Positions 39,595 to 47,180 of a stretch of 48,065 nt of DNA are shown in pieces (position 1 is the stretch's first letter; each line of letters starts with the position of its first letter). The notes below the pieces were generated by a model that saw only the letters and a program-made list of their open reading frames with translations, had not been told where the DNA came from and ran no database searches. The stretch lies in assembly GCA_035627955.1 (NCBI GenBank), contig DASPKU010000016.1, positions 1 to 48,065 of the forward strand. Direction: 5' to 3'. The stretch is from Phycisphaerales bacterium. GTDB taxonomy: Bacteria; Planctomycetota; Phycisphaerae; Phycisphaerales; UBA1924. Made by a program: the position numbers and the translations under genes.

Positions 39595-40620
39595 TTAGCG
39601 CGGCATGGCCGCGCCGCAGAGCTTGTAGAGGACGCGGGCGCCCACGTTCGCGTCCCACTCCGGGGCCTCCTCCGCGCCGGGCGCGACCTCCACAAGGTCG
39701 AAGCCGACCACGGTCTTGCCGCTCTCGCGGAGCATCTGCAGGATCAGCGAGGCCTGATTGAACGACAGGCCGCCGGGCACGGGGGTGCCGGTGTTCGGGC
39801 AGAGCGAGGGGTCAAGCGCGTCGATGTCGAAGGAGACGTAGACCTTGTCGGGCAGAGCGGCGATCACCGACGCCGCGAGGTCGTTGAAGCGGGTGCCGTT
39901 GCCGAGCTGCTCCGCCCAGACGTCGTCGTAGCGGACTTCGACGCGGCCGCCCTGGGCGCGGGCGAACTCGAGCTCCCGCTCGCCGACGTCGCGGATGCCG
40001 ACCTGCACGAGCTTGGTCACCTGCGGGATACGCGAGAGCACGTTGTGCATGATCGACGCGTGCGACCACGCGAAGCCCTCGAAGGCCTCGCGGAAGTCCA
40101 TGTGGGCGTCCAGGTGCAGGATGCCGATCGCGCCGTAGTGCTCGGCGACGGCGCGGATGGCCCCGAAGGGCACCGAGTGCTCGCCGCCGAGCAGGCCGGG
40201 GATCTTGCCCGCGTTGAGCACGAGCTTGGTCTGGTGGTAGGTGAAGGCGTTGACCTGCTCGCACGCGGCGTTCACCTGGTGCAGGATGCGCTGGTCCTCC
40301 TTCGCATCGCCAGTCGTGCCGCCGCCCTCGATGAGCGGCGCCGCCAGTTCCCCCGCGCGGTCCGACAGGTGGCGGATCTCAGCCGGGCTCTCGTGCATGA
40401 AGATGCCCTGCTCGTACACGCGCCCGAAGCGGCGGTCGTAGAGGTCGACCTGCATGGTGGCGGTGCGGATGGCCTCGGGCCCGTCGGCGGTGCCGCGCCG
40501 GTAGGAGGTGGTTGCATCGAAGGGCACGGGCAGCAGCATGATGCGGCTCTCCTGCAGCGTGTGCGGGAGGCCGAAGATGCCGGTGCCGGGTGCGGCCGCT
40601 GCGTCGGGGTCAAAGGGCAT
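39595..40620 (-). CDS. speB: Agmatinase-family ureohydrolase
   Basis: This family hydrolyses guanidino groups with a binuclear Mn site; agmatinase yields putrescine and urea. The 341-aa product has all six metal ligands by motif: His148 (GGEHS), Asp171/His173/Asp175 (LDAHMDF) and Asp265/Asp267 (SFDIDALDP). An N-terminal GRGTADGPEAIR-like region (YRRGTADGPEAIR) is also typical. The exact substrate (agmatine, guanidinobutyrate, arginine or guanidine) cannot be read from sequence, so the symbol is tentative. Convergent with the protease gene at 39569. Confidence 0.85.
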   Translation of the reverse strand: MPFDPDAAAAPGTGIFGLPHTLQESRIMLLPVPFDATTSYRRGTADGPEAIRTATMQVDLYDRRFGRVYEQGIFMHESPAEIRHLSDRAGELAAPLIEGGGTTGDAKEDQRILHQVNAACEQVNAFTYHQTKLVLNAGKIPGLLGGEHSVPFGAIRAVAEHYGAIGILHLDAHMDFREAFEGFAWSHASIMHNVLSRIPQVTKLVQVGIRDVGERELEFARAQGGRVEVRYDDVWAEQLGNGTRFNDLAASVIAALPDKVYVSFDIDALDPSLCPNTGTPVPGGLSFNQASLILQMLRESGKTVVGFDLVEVAPGAEEAPEWDANVGARVLYKLCGAAMPR

Positions 40621-40661
40621 GGGAGGCTCCGAGTGAGGGCGGAAGCGTAGCGGGGCCGGGT

Positions 40662-40667
40662 TATGCT
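40662..40667 (+). promoter_or_regulatory. Candidate -10 box of the ApgM-like / galK operon
   Basis: TATGCT lies 6 nt before the GTG at 40674 with no Shine-Dalgarno between them; a leaderless mRNA is likely. Confidence 0.45.
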
Positions 40668-40673
40668 TGGGCC

Positions 40674-41960
40674 GTGAAGTATGTGGCCATCATCCTGGCG
40701 GGCGCGGCCGGCGAGCCAGCGGAGGCTCTCGGCGGCAAGACGCCGCTGGAGGCGGCGACGCTGCCGAACCTGACGCGACTGGCCGCGGCGGGCCGGGTGG
40801 GGTGCGCATACACACTGCCCGAGGACCTGCCGCCCGCGCCCGAAGTCGCGGCGATGTCGATCCTGGGCTACAGCCCGCTCGAGTTCCCGGTGGGGCGGGC
40901 GGCGCTGGAGGCGCTGGGTGCGGGCGTGCAGCTGCGGGCTGGTGAGTGGGTGCTGCGGGTGTCGTTCGTCACGATGGGAGAGGTCGAGGAAGAAGCGGGG
41001 CTGCTGGTCGATGCTTCGCCCGAGGGGCTGACCGAGCGCGAGGCCCGCGTGCTGCTGACGGACCTGCTGGGACACTGGCGGGCGACGCAGCCGCAGCTGG
41101 TTGGGGGCCTCTCGATCGCGCCGGGCACGGGCAAGCGGCTGATGCTGGTGGATGGGTCGGGCGCGTCGTACCAGAAGGTGATGACCTCGCCGCCGATCGC
41201 TGCATGGCAGGAGGCGGTGAAGGATCACTGGCCCAGCGGCGGCGCGGAGGGCACGCGGCTGCGGCGGTTGATGGAGTCCTCGCAGGCGTTCCTCAGCAGG
41301 CACGAGGTGAACCTGGCGCGGGCCGAGCAGGGGCTTCGGCCGGCGAACATGGCGTGGCTGTGGGGGCAGGGCACCGCGGTGACGCTGCCGCCACTGAAGG
41401 AGCGGCTAGGTGTGCGTGGGCTGATGTTCTCGGGCGACGAGGCGGTGGGCGGGCTCGCGGTCGCGGCGGGGCTGGACCGGCAGCCGGTGTTCTGTGGACT
41501 GGATGGCGACGAACTGGGGCTGGATGCGCTTGCAGAAGCTGTGAGCGACGGCCTGCGGCGCGCCGACCTCGTCTGCTGCTATCTCGAAGAGCCGCTCCAC
41601 GCGTCATTGCGCGGCGATCCGCACGAGAAGGTGGCCGTGCTCGAGCAAGTCGACGCCCGTCTCATTGGCCCGCTCATCCGCGACCTCGATGAGTCGTACG
41701 GCGACCCCGCTGCCGACGCGGGTGCGGAGGGCTGGCGGGCGCTGGTGATCAGTGATGTCACGGCGAGCAGTGAGCGGCGGCAGGTCCTGGGCGGGCCGGT
41801 GCCGTTTGTGATGGCCGGGGCGTGGGTGCGGTCGGTCTTGGAGCGGCCGTTTACCGAAGAAAGTGCCGCGGCGAGCGACCTGCAGATCAACCCGGGGCAC
41901 GAACTCATGGAATACTTCCTGAGGGGCGGGCTGGCATCGGTGAGGGCACGGGCGCGATGA
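40674..41960 (+). CDS. ApgM-type phosphoglycerate mutase homologue lacking catalytic residues
   Basis: The 428-aa product has the plan of archaeal-type 2,3-bisphosphoglycerate-independent phosphoglycerate mutase: GGKTPLEAATLPNLTRLAAA, the LGYSP loop, LRPANMAWLWGQG, GLMFSGDEAVGG and GGPVPFVMAG. The residues expected to bind metal and form the phospho-enzyme are not present: the N-terminal DG reads AG (ILAGAAGE, Ala9), the nucleophile Ser in the SD motif is replaced (APEVA, Pro56-Glu57), and the DHS-type motif reads SDVTAS. It may be a regulatory pseudoenzyme or have a different reaction. It overlaps the next gene by 4 nt. Confidence 0.8.
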   Translation: MKYVAIILAGAAGEPAEALGGKTPLEAATLPNLTRLAAAGRVGCAYTLPEDLPPAPEVAAMSILGYSPLEFPVGRAALEALGAGVQLRAGEWVLRVSFVTMGEVEEEAGLLVDASPEGLTEREARVLLTDLLGHWRATQPQLVGGLSIAPGTGKRLMLVDGSGASYQKVMTSPPIAAWQEAVKDHWPSGGAEGTRLRRLMESSQAFLSRHEVNLARAEQGLRPANMAWLWGQGTAVTLPPLKERLGVRGLMFSGDEAVGGLAVAAGLDRQPVFCGLDGDELGLDALAEAVSDGLRRADLVCCYLEEPLHASLRGDPHEKVAVLEQVDARLIGPLIRDLDESYGDPAADAGAEGWRALVISDVTASSERRQVLGGPVPFVMAGAWVRSVLERPFTEESAAASDLQINPGHELMEYFLRGGLASVRARAR

Positions 41961-42730
41961 GCGAGGAACGCAAGCACGACGACCGCTTCCCGCCGCCCAA
42001 CCGCGTCGAGCCCGCGGAGAACGCGACGCCGTATGAACTGGCCCCCGAGCCGGAGCCGGTGCCTGTGCCGGAAGCGCCTCCAACACAGGCGACGCCTCCG
42101 CCTCCTGCGCCAGCGGAGCCCAAGGCAGGCAAGCTCTCCGACAGCGGCCTCATCGACGACTTCGACGACGACGCCGACTTCGACAAGGACCCGGAGGTGG
42201 AGCGGGTCATGAAAGGTGAGCCGGACGAGGCGGCGGAAGCCGCGGGCCCGGCGATCGACCCTGAGCGCCGCAAGCACCGGCTCGTGAAGCCGGCGGGCGA
42301 CCCGCAGGTGTACGCGATGATCGGCGGCGGCATCGCGATCGCGGCCGCGATCATTTCGGGGTACAACAACCAGGAGCACTGGTTCCTCTCGGGTGTGCTG
42401 GCGCTGTACATGTGCCTGTTCAACACGATTACGGGTGTTGGGGCGATTGGGGCCGTGGCGTACTTCGAGCAGGCGCGGCTCGGCAAGGTGAAGCACGCCG
42501 CGCCGCGCATGCTAATCACGGTGGCGGCGGGGTCGCTGGTTCTCAGCATCGGCGTGGGCGGGTACAACGTCATTACCGCGCCGCTAGGGATCGCCACGTA
42601 CCTGGGGCTGCTCGCGGTGCTGTACCGCTGGCCGCCGGTGCGGGTGCTGCGGGTCGCGGCCCTGCACGCGGCCATCATGGGGGCGCAGTACTTCGCGATG
42701 CTGCTCTATGCGTGGGCGGTGGGGGCGTAG
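41957..42730 (+). CDS. Membrane protein of unknown function with long disordered N-terminus
   Basis: I do not recognise a family. Residues 1-110 are Pro/Glu/Asp-rich and probably disordered and cytoplasmic. They are followed by about five membrane helices (roughly 118-255), including VYAMIGGGIAIAAAIISGY, FLSGVLALYMCLFNTITGVG and ITVAAGSLVLSIGVGGY. No catalytic motif is visible. It overlaps its upstream neighbour by 4 nt and galK by 1 nt, so the three genes are likely translated together. Confidence 0.75.
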   Translation: MSEERKHDDRFPPPNRVEPAENATPYELAPEPEPVPVPEAPPTQATPPPPAPAEPKAGKLSDSGLIDDFDDDADFDKDPEVERVMKGEPDEAAEAAGPAIDPERRKHRLVKPAGDPQVYAMIGGGIAIAAAIISGYNNQEHWFLSGVLALYMCLFNTITGVGAIGAVAYFEQARLGKVKHAAPRMLITVAAGSLVLSIGVGGYNVITAPLGIATYLGLLAVLYRWPPVRVLRVAALHAAIMGAQYFAMLLYAWAVGA

Positions 42731-43905
42731 TGGAGCGACAGCCGCCCTCATCTGAGCGTGCACACGCCGCGCTCGTGCACGCGTTCGGGCGCGAGCCTGT
42801 CGCGGTGACGCAGGCGCCCGGGCGTGTCAACCTGATCGGCGAGCACACCGACTACAACGACGGGTACGTCATGCCCACGCCGATCCCGCTGATGTGCAGC
42901 GTGGCGGTGGGGCTTGGCGGGCGCGAGCACGAGGTGGTCGCGGCGGCTCTGGGCGAGCGCTGGCCGTGCGGCGTGGAGGCGGTGGTAGCCGGTGATGCGG
43001 CAAACGCGGGTGTGCGGGCGGGCTCGTGGGCGAGTTATGTGTTCGGTGTGATGCACGAGGTGCAGGCGGTGCTCGCCGCGCGCGGCGCGGGAGCATTGCC
43101 GGCGGTGCAACTCGCGATTGCGAGCGACGTGCCCATCGGTTCGGGGCTGTCGAGCTCGGCGGCACTTGAGGTGGCGGTCGCGCGGGCGCTGCTGGAGGAG
43201 GAAGTCTGGGGCGGGGCCGCGCCGGCGCTCGACCCTCTCGAGGTAGCGCAGCTCTGCCAACGGGCCGAGCACCGCTTCGCGGGTGTGCCGTGCGGGATCA
43301 TGGACCAGCTCGCCAGCGCCGCCGGTGTGCCAGGCGTCGCCAGCGTGATCGACTGCCGCACGCTCCAGACACGGCACGTGCCACTGCCCGACCACCGGAT
43401 CGCGCGGTTCCTGGTCATCGACTCGGGCGTGCGGCACGCGAACGCCTCAGGCGAGTACGCGGCCCGCCGACGTTCCTGCGAGGCCGCGGCCCGCGAGTTG
43501 GGCGTGAACGAGTTGCGAGACGCCGACGCCTACATGCTCGAGCACGCCCGCGCGGCCCTGCCGCCGGAGGTCTACCGCTGCGCCCTGCACGTGGTGAACG
43601 AGAACCCGCGGGTGCTCATGGCCGCAGAGGCGATGCGCGGCGGGGACATGGAGCGGCTCGGCGGGCTAATGAACCTCTCACACGCGTCGCTCCGTGACCT
43701 CTACCGCGTGTCGTGCCCGGAGGTGGATCGATTGGTCGAAGCACTCCAGAGCACTGAGGGGGTGAAGGGAGCCCGGATGACCGGCGCCGGGTTCGGCGGG
43801 TGCGTGGTAGCCCTCGTTCCCGCAGGCCACGAGAACGCCGCGCTGCAAGCCGCGGCGCGCATCATCGGTCTTCAGGTCAGCGCGCTCTGGCTCGGCAGTC
43901 AGTGA
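42730..43905 (+). CDS. galK: Galactokinase
   Basis: GalK phosphorylates galactose to galactose-1-phosphate (Leloir pathway). The 391-aa GHMP kinase has the substrate signature PGRVNLIGEHTDYNDGYVMP, the ATP loop DVPIGSGLSSSAALEVA and the catalytic GIMDQLAS region, plus a C-terminal GAGFGGCVVALVP motif. GTG start overlaps the previous stop by 1 nt. No galT or galE is in the window. Its 3' end overlaps the convergent transporter gene by 7 nt. Confidence 0.93.
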   Translation: MERQPPSSERAHAALVHAFGREPVAVTQAPGRVNLIGEHTDYNDGYVMPTPIPLMCSVAVGLGGREHEVVAAALGERWPCGVEAVVAGDAANAGVRAGSWASYVFGVMHEVQAVLAARGAGALPAVQLAIASDVPIGSGLSSSAALEVAVARALLEEEVWGGAAPALDPLEVAQLCQRAEHRFAGVPCGIMDQLASAAGVPGVASVIDCRTLQTRHVPLPDHRIARFLVIDSGVRHANASGEYAARRRSCEAAARELGVNELRDADAYMLEHARAALPPEVYRCALHVVNENPRVLMAAEAMRGGDMERLGGLMNLSHASLRDLYRVSCPEVDRLVEALQSTEGVKGARMTGAGFGGCVVALVPAGHENAALQAAARIIGLQVSALWLGSQ

Positions 43906-45800
43906 CCGCCGGCGCTCGGCCCACCCTCGTCCGCCTCGCGGTGCATCCACTTCGTGAGCAGCGGCGACAGCACCAGCACGATGGCGGCCGAGATGCACGC
44001 GGCGATGCCGATCTTGCCGAACACCTCGCCGTACACGCCCACCGTCTCCTGGGGCGGCGGCAGCACCTTGGGGCCTTCCTCGCCGTGGCCGACGCCCGTG
44101 AGGGCGGCGATCAGGCCGGCGAGGAAGTTGGAGAACGCGGTGGCGAGGAACCAGCCGCCCATGACGGTGCTGACCATGCGGGCCGGCGAGAGGCGGGTCA
44201 CCATCGACAGCCCGACGGGAGAGAGGCACAGCTCTCCGGTGGTGTGCAGCATGTAGCCGATCACCAGGAAGGCCATCGCGGTCATGCCGCGGTCGGTCCC
44301 GTTCTTGGCCGCGTACCAGAAGACAAGGAAGCCAAGCCCCAGCTGCGCCAGTCCAAGCGCGAACTTGATGGGTGTGCTCGGCTCCCACCCGCGCTTGCCC
44401 AGGAAGCTCCACAGGGACGAGAACACCAGGCCGAACACCATGATGCACACCGGGTTCACGGCCTGGAAGACCGTGGTCTTCACCTCGGTGCCCGCGTACT
44501 CACGCCCGACGTGCTCGGGGAGCACGGTCCAGGGGATGTTGGGGCGGGCGGGGGTGCCCTTCAGGTCGTTCTTCGCGCGGTACTCCTCTACCGCCTTCTC
44601 AATTTCGGTGAGGCTGACGGAGGTGCCGTCCGCCCGCCTGAGACCAACCAGGGCCTGGTTCGCGGGGACCTCGATCGTCGTGCCCACCTGCTCCTGCGTG
44701 AACGTCGAGGACTGGACCACGCGGTCCACGTTGCGGTCGGTGAAGTTGTTGACCGAACTGCCCGCCTGCTCGAAGAAGGCCCAGAACAGCATTGAGAAGA
44801 ACATCATGATGAGCACGACGATCAGCCGCTCACGCTCGATCTTGGGCGAGCGGATCGCCGACACCAGGATTGTGCCCAGGGCCAGGATGCCGAAAGCGGT
44901 CAGGCACCAGCCGGCGATCTCGCTCCGCTGCACGAGGAATGCGAGGACCGGCACCGCCAGGATGGTCCCGCCGTAGACCATGAACTCATGGGCGCGGCTG
45001 GGCTGCTTGGCCGGACGGCCGGCGGCGTCGGGGATGCCGCCCTTGCCCATGGCGGCGGCCGCCACGAACGCGGCGACCAGCAGGGCGATCCCAACGGGAG
45101 CGTTCACCGCCAGCATCAGCTTGTCGTTCTGTCCGATGTAGACCATGCTGGCGGCCACCGCGAGGGCCCCGAGCACGACCAGCGCCTGCGTGATCAGACG
45201 CGGGGCGACGAAGATCGCCACGCCGATCAGCATGCCGATGGTCGCCAGGCCAAAGCCGTAGTGCCAGCCGTAGGTCTCGCCAACGTACCCGCACAGCAGG
45301 GGAGCCAGCGCGGCCCCCAGGTTGATGCCGATGTAGAAGATGGTGAAGCCGGCGTCGCGCTTGCCGCTGCCCTTGGGGTAGAGCGAGCCCACGATCGTCG
45401 AGATGTTCGGTTTGAAGAAGCCGTTGCCCGCGATGAGAAGGGCGAGGGCACCGAAGAACGCCGTCTGGTTCTCCAGCGTCATCAGCAGGTGACCGGCCGC
45501 CATGAGCAGGCCGCCGAACACCACGGCCTTTCGCGCCCCCAGCAGCTTGTCGGCGAGCATGCCGCCAATGAAGGGTGTGGCGTAGACAAGGGCCGTGTAG
45601 GCCCCGTACACCGCGTACGCCTCTTTGTCCCCGTACTGGAGGAAGCCCTTGAGCATGTAGAGCACGAGCAGGGCCCGCATCCCGTAGTACGAGAAGCGCT
45701 CCCACATCTCGGCGAAGAAGAGCGTGAAGAGCCCGACGGGGTGGCCCAGCAGCTGCGGCTGGTTGCTCGGGTCAAAGGACGACGACGTAGCCTGGCTCAT
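43899..45800 (-). CDS. POT-family proton-dependent oligopeptide transporter
   Basis: POT (PTR2) carriers import di- and tripeptides with protons. The 633-aa product has the proton-site motif FAEMWERFSYYGMRALLVLY, the family signature GNGFFKPNISTIVGSLYPKG and FTIFYIGINLGAALAPLLCG, and about 12-14 membrane helices. A large insert between helices in the C-terminal half (about 355-430) makes it longer than the ~500-aa bacterial norm. GAGGTT precedes ATG 45800. Confidence 0.93.
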   Translation of the reverse strand: MSQATSSSFDPSNQPQLLGHPVGLFTLFFAEMWERFSYYGMRALLVLYMLKGFLQYGDKEAYAVYGAYTALVYATPFIGGMLADKLLGARKAVVFGGLLMAAGHLLMTLENQTAFFGALALLIAGNGFFKPNISTIVGSLYPKGSGKRDAGFTIFYIGINLGAALAPLLCGYVGETYGWHYGFGLATIGMLIGVAIFVAPRLITQALVVLGALAVAASMVYIGQNDKLMLAVNAPVGIALLVAAFVAAAAMGKGGIPDAAGRPAKQPSRAHEFMVYGGTILAVPVLAFLVQRSEIAGWCLTAFGILALGTILVSAIRSPKIERERLIVVLIMMFFSMLFWAFFEQAGSSVNNFTDRNVDRVVQSSTFTQEQVGTTIEVPANQALVGLRRADGTSVSLTEIEKAVEEYRAKNDLKGTPARPNIPWTVLPEHVGREYAGTEVKTTVFQAVNPVCIMVFGLVFSSLWSFLGKRGWEPSTPIKFALGLAQLGLGFLVFWYAAKNGTDRGMTAMAFLVIGYMLHTTGELCLSPVGLSMVTRLSPARMVSTVMGGWFLATAFSNFLAGLIAALTGVGHGEEGPKVLPPPQETVGVYGEVFGKIGIAACISAAIVLVLSPLLTKWMHREADEGGPSAGGH

Positions 45801-45838
45801 GCAGTGGAACCTCGTGGCCGCGGGGCGGCGTGGGGGCC

Positions 45839-45844
45839 AGCATA
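45839..45844 (-). promoter_or_regulatory. Candidate -10 box of the POT transporter gene
   Basis: On the minus strand TATGCT (45844-45839) lies 38 nt before the ATG, leaving room for the GAGGTT ribosome binding site. The -35 is weak. Confidence 0.4.
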
Positions 45845-45896
45845 ACCGAACCCTTCACGGACGGAAACCGGGGTGGCTCGTTTCGGGTCGTTCGGT

Positions 45897-47102
45897 TCAG
45901 GCCTGCCACCGCACCTCACCGCCCGTGATCGTCGCCCTCAGCCACCGGTCGTCCCAGGCGTAGAGCAGGTGCGAAAGCGGGTCGTGGGAGCTGAGCCACT
46001 GGGTGGTGGGGCGGATGACGAGCAGGTCGGCGGTATTGCCGGGCTTGAGTTCGCCGGTGTCGGACAGGCCGAGGAGGGCCGCGTTCCAGCGGGTGATCTG
46101 GCTCCACGCGGCCGGGCCGGCCTTGGCGTGGTAGCCGAGCTGCCGCTGGGTCTCGAGCATGGCCCGTGCGACGCGGACCATGGAGCGGTCGGGGCCGCCG
46201 GCGACGTCGGAGCCCAGCGCCATGAGTGCACCGGACCGCAAGGTCCGTTCGCGGTCCATCTCGCCGGCCATCAGGAAGCGGTTGGCGGTGGGGCAGTGGG
46301 CGACGATGGCGCCGGTCTTCGCGACGGTGGCGAGGTCGTCGGAGTCGAGCCACACGCCGTGGGCGAGGAGGGTGCGTGGGGTGAGGAGACCGGCGTCCTT
46401 GTAGACCTCGAGGTACGACCTGCCGGGGAAGAGCTGGCCGACGAGGTCAATCTCGGGCTGGGTCTCGCTCAGGTGCGTCTGGATGTGCCAGTTCGTGGCC
46501 TTGGCGAGCTTGCCGGCCTCGTTCAGCAGCTCGCGGGTACAGGCGACCGCGAAGCGCGGCGTAACCGCGGGGGCGATCCGGCCGATGGCCCGGAGCCGCG
46601 AAGCAGACGCGACGGATTCGCGTGCGGGACGGCAGAGGTCCTTGGGCGCATTGCGGTCCATCAGCACCTGGCCGATATAGCCGGAAAGGCCGGCCTTCGC
46701 GCACACCTCGATGGCCGCCTGGGCGCTCTCGTGGTGCACGGTCGCGTACGCGGCGATATTGGCGGTGCCGAAGCTCAGGAGCTCGCGGGCGACCCGCTCG
46801 CACATGGCCGCGGCGTAACCCACATCGGCCCACTTGAGCTCCGCGGGGAACACGGCCCGATCCAGCCACGTCAGCAGCTCCAGGCCGTCGACACCGATGG
46901 AGTCGAACTGCGGCAGGTGCACGTGAGCGTCGACGAAACCGGGGGTGATGAGGAAGTCGGGACCGCCGAAGTCCGGGCTCGCGTGGATGCGGGGGGCGAT
47001 GGACTCGATGCGGCCGCGCCGGACGATGAGGCTGCCCTCGGCGAGCTCGAGCGTGCCGTTAGCGTCGGGGAGCAGGAGATGGCCGGTGATCAGCAGGTCC
47101 AT
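45897..47102 (-). CDS. guaD: Guanine deaminase (amidohydrolase)
   Basis: Guanine deaminase converts guanine to xanthine in purine salvage. The 401-aa product has the amidohydrolase metal ligands: His60/His62 (FVDAHVHLPQ), His210 (QTHLSE, with Glu213), His249 (LAHGVWL) and Asp299 (GSDVAGG). TPRFAVACT is typical of guanine deaminases rather than other branches. ATG 47102 starts the N-terminal strand (DLLITGHLLLPD); the longer open frame upstream is shadow. Substrate assignment is from motif and length only. Confidence 0.82.
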   Translation of the reverse strand: MDLLITGHLLLPDANGTLELAEGSLIVRRGRIESIAPRIHASPDFGGPDFLITPGFVDAHVHLPQFDSIGVDGLELLTWLDRAVFPAELKWADVGYAAAMCERVARELLSFGTANIAAYATVHHESAQAAIEVCAKAGLSGYIGQVLMDRNAPKDLCRPARESVASASRLRAIGRIAPAVTPRFAVACTRELLNEAGKLAKATNWHIQTHLSETQPEIDLVGQLFPGRSYLEVYKDAGLLTPRTLLAHGVWLDSDDLATVAKTGAIVAHCPTANRFLMAGEMDRERTLRSGALMALGSDVAGGPDRSMVRVARAMLETQRQLGYHAKAGPAAWSQITRWNAALLGLSDTGELKPGNTADLLVIRPTTQWLSSHDPLSHLLYAWDDRWLRATITGGEVRWQA

Positions 47103-47113
47103 GGGGTCTGCTG

Positions 47114-47119
47114 AGAGTA
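47114..47119 (-). promoter_or_regulatory. Candidate -10 box of guaD
   Basis: On the minus strand TACTCT (47119-47114) is 11 nt from the ATG at 47102. The leader would be about 5 nt, with no Shine-Dalgarno. Confidence 0.35.
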
Positions 47120-47166
47120 CGGGGCGTGCAGGGGCGCGGGGCCGAACTCCGCACGCACCGCCCCGG

Positions 47167-47172
47167 TATAGT
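47167..47172 (+). promoter_or_regulatory. Candidate -10 box of the nucleotide-sugar dehydrogenase gene
   Basis: TATAGT lies 8 nt before ATG 47181, in the 78-nt divergent gap with guaD. No Shine-Dalgarno fits in the gap, so this is the clearest leaderless candidate. Confidence 0.5.
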
Positions 47173-47180
47173 GCGGGCGT

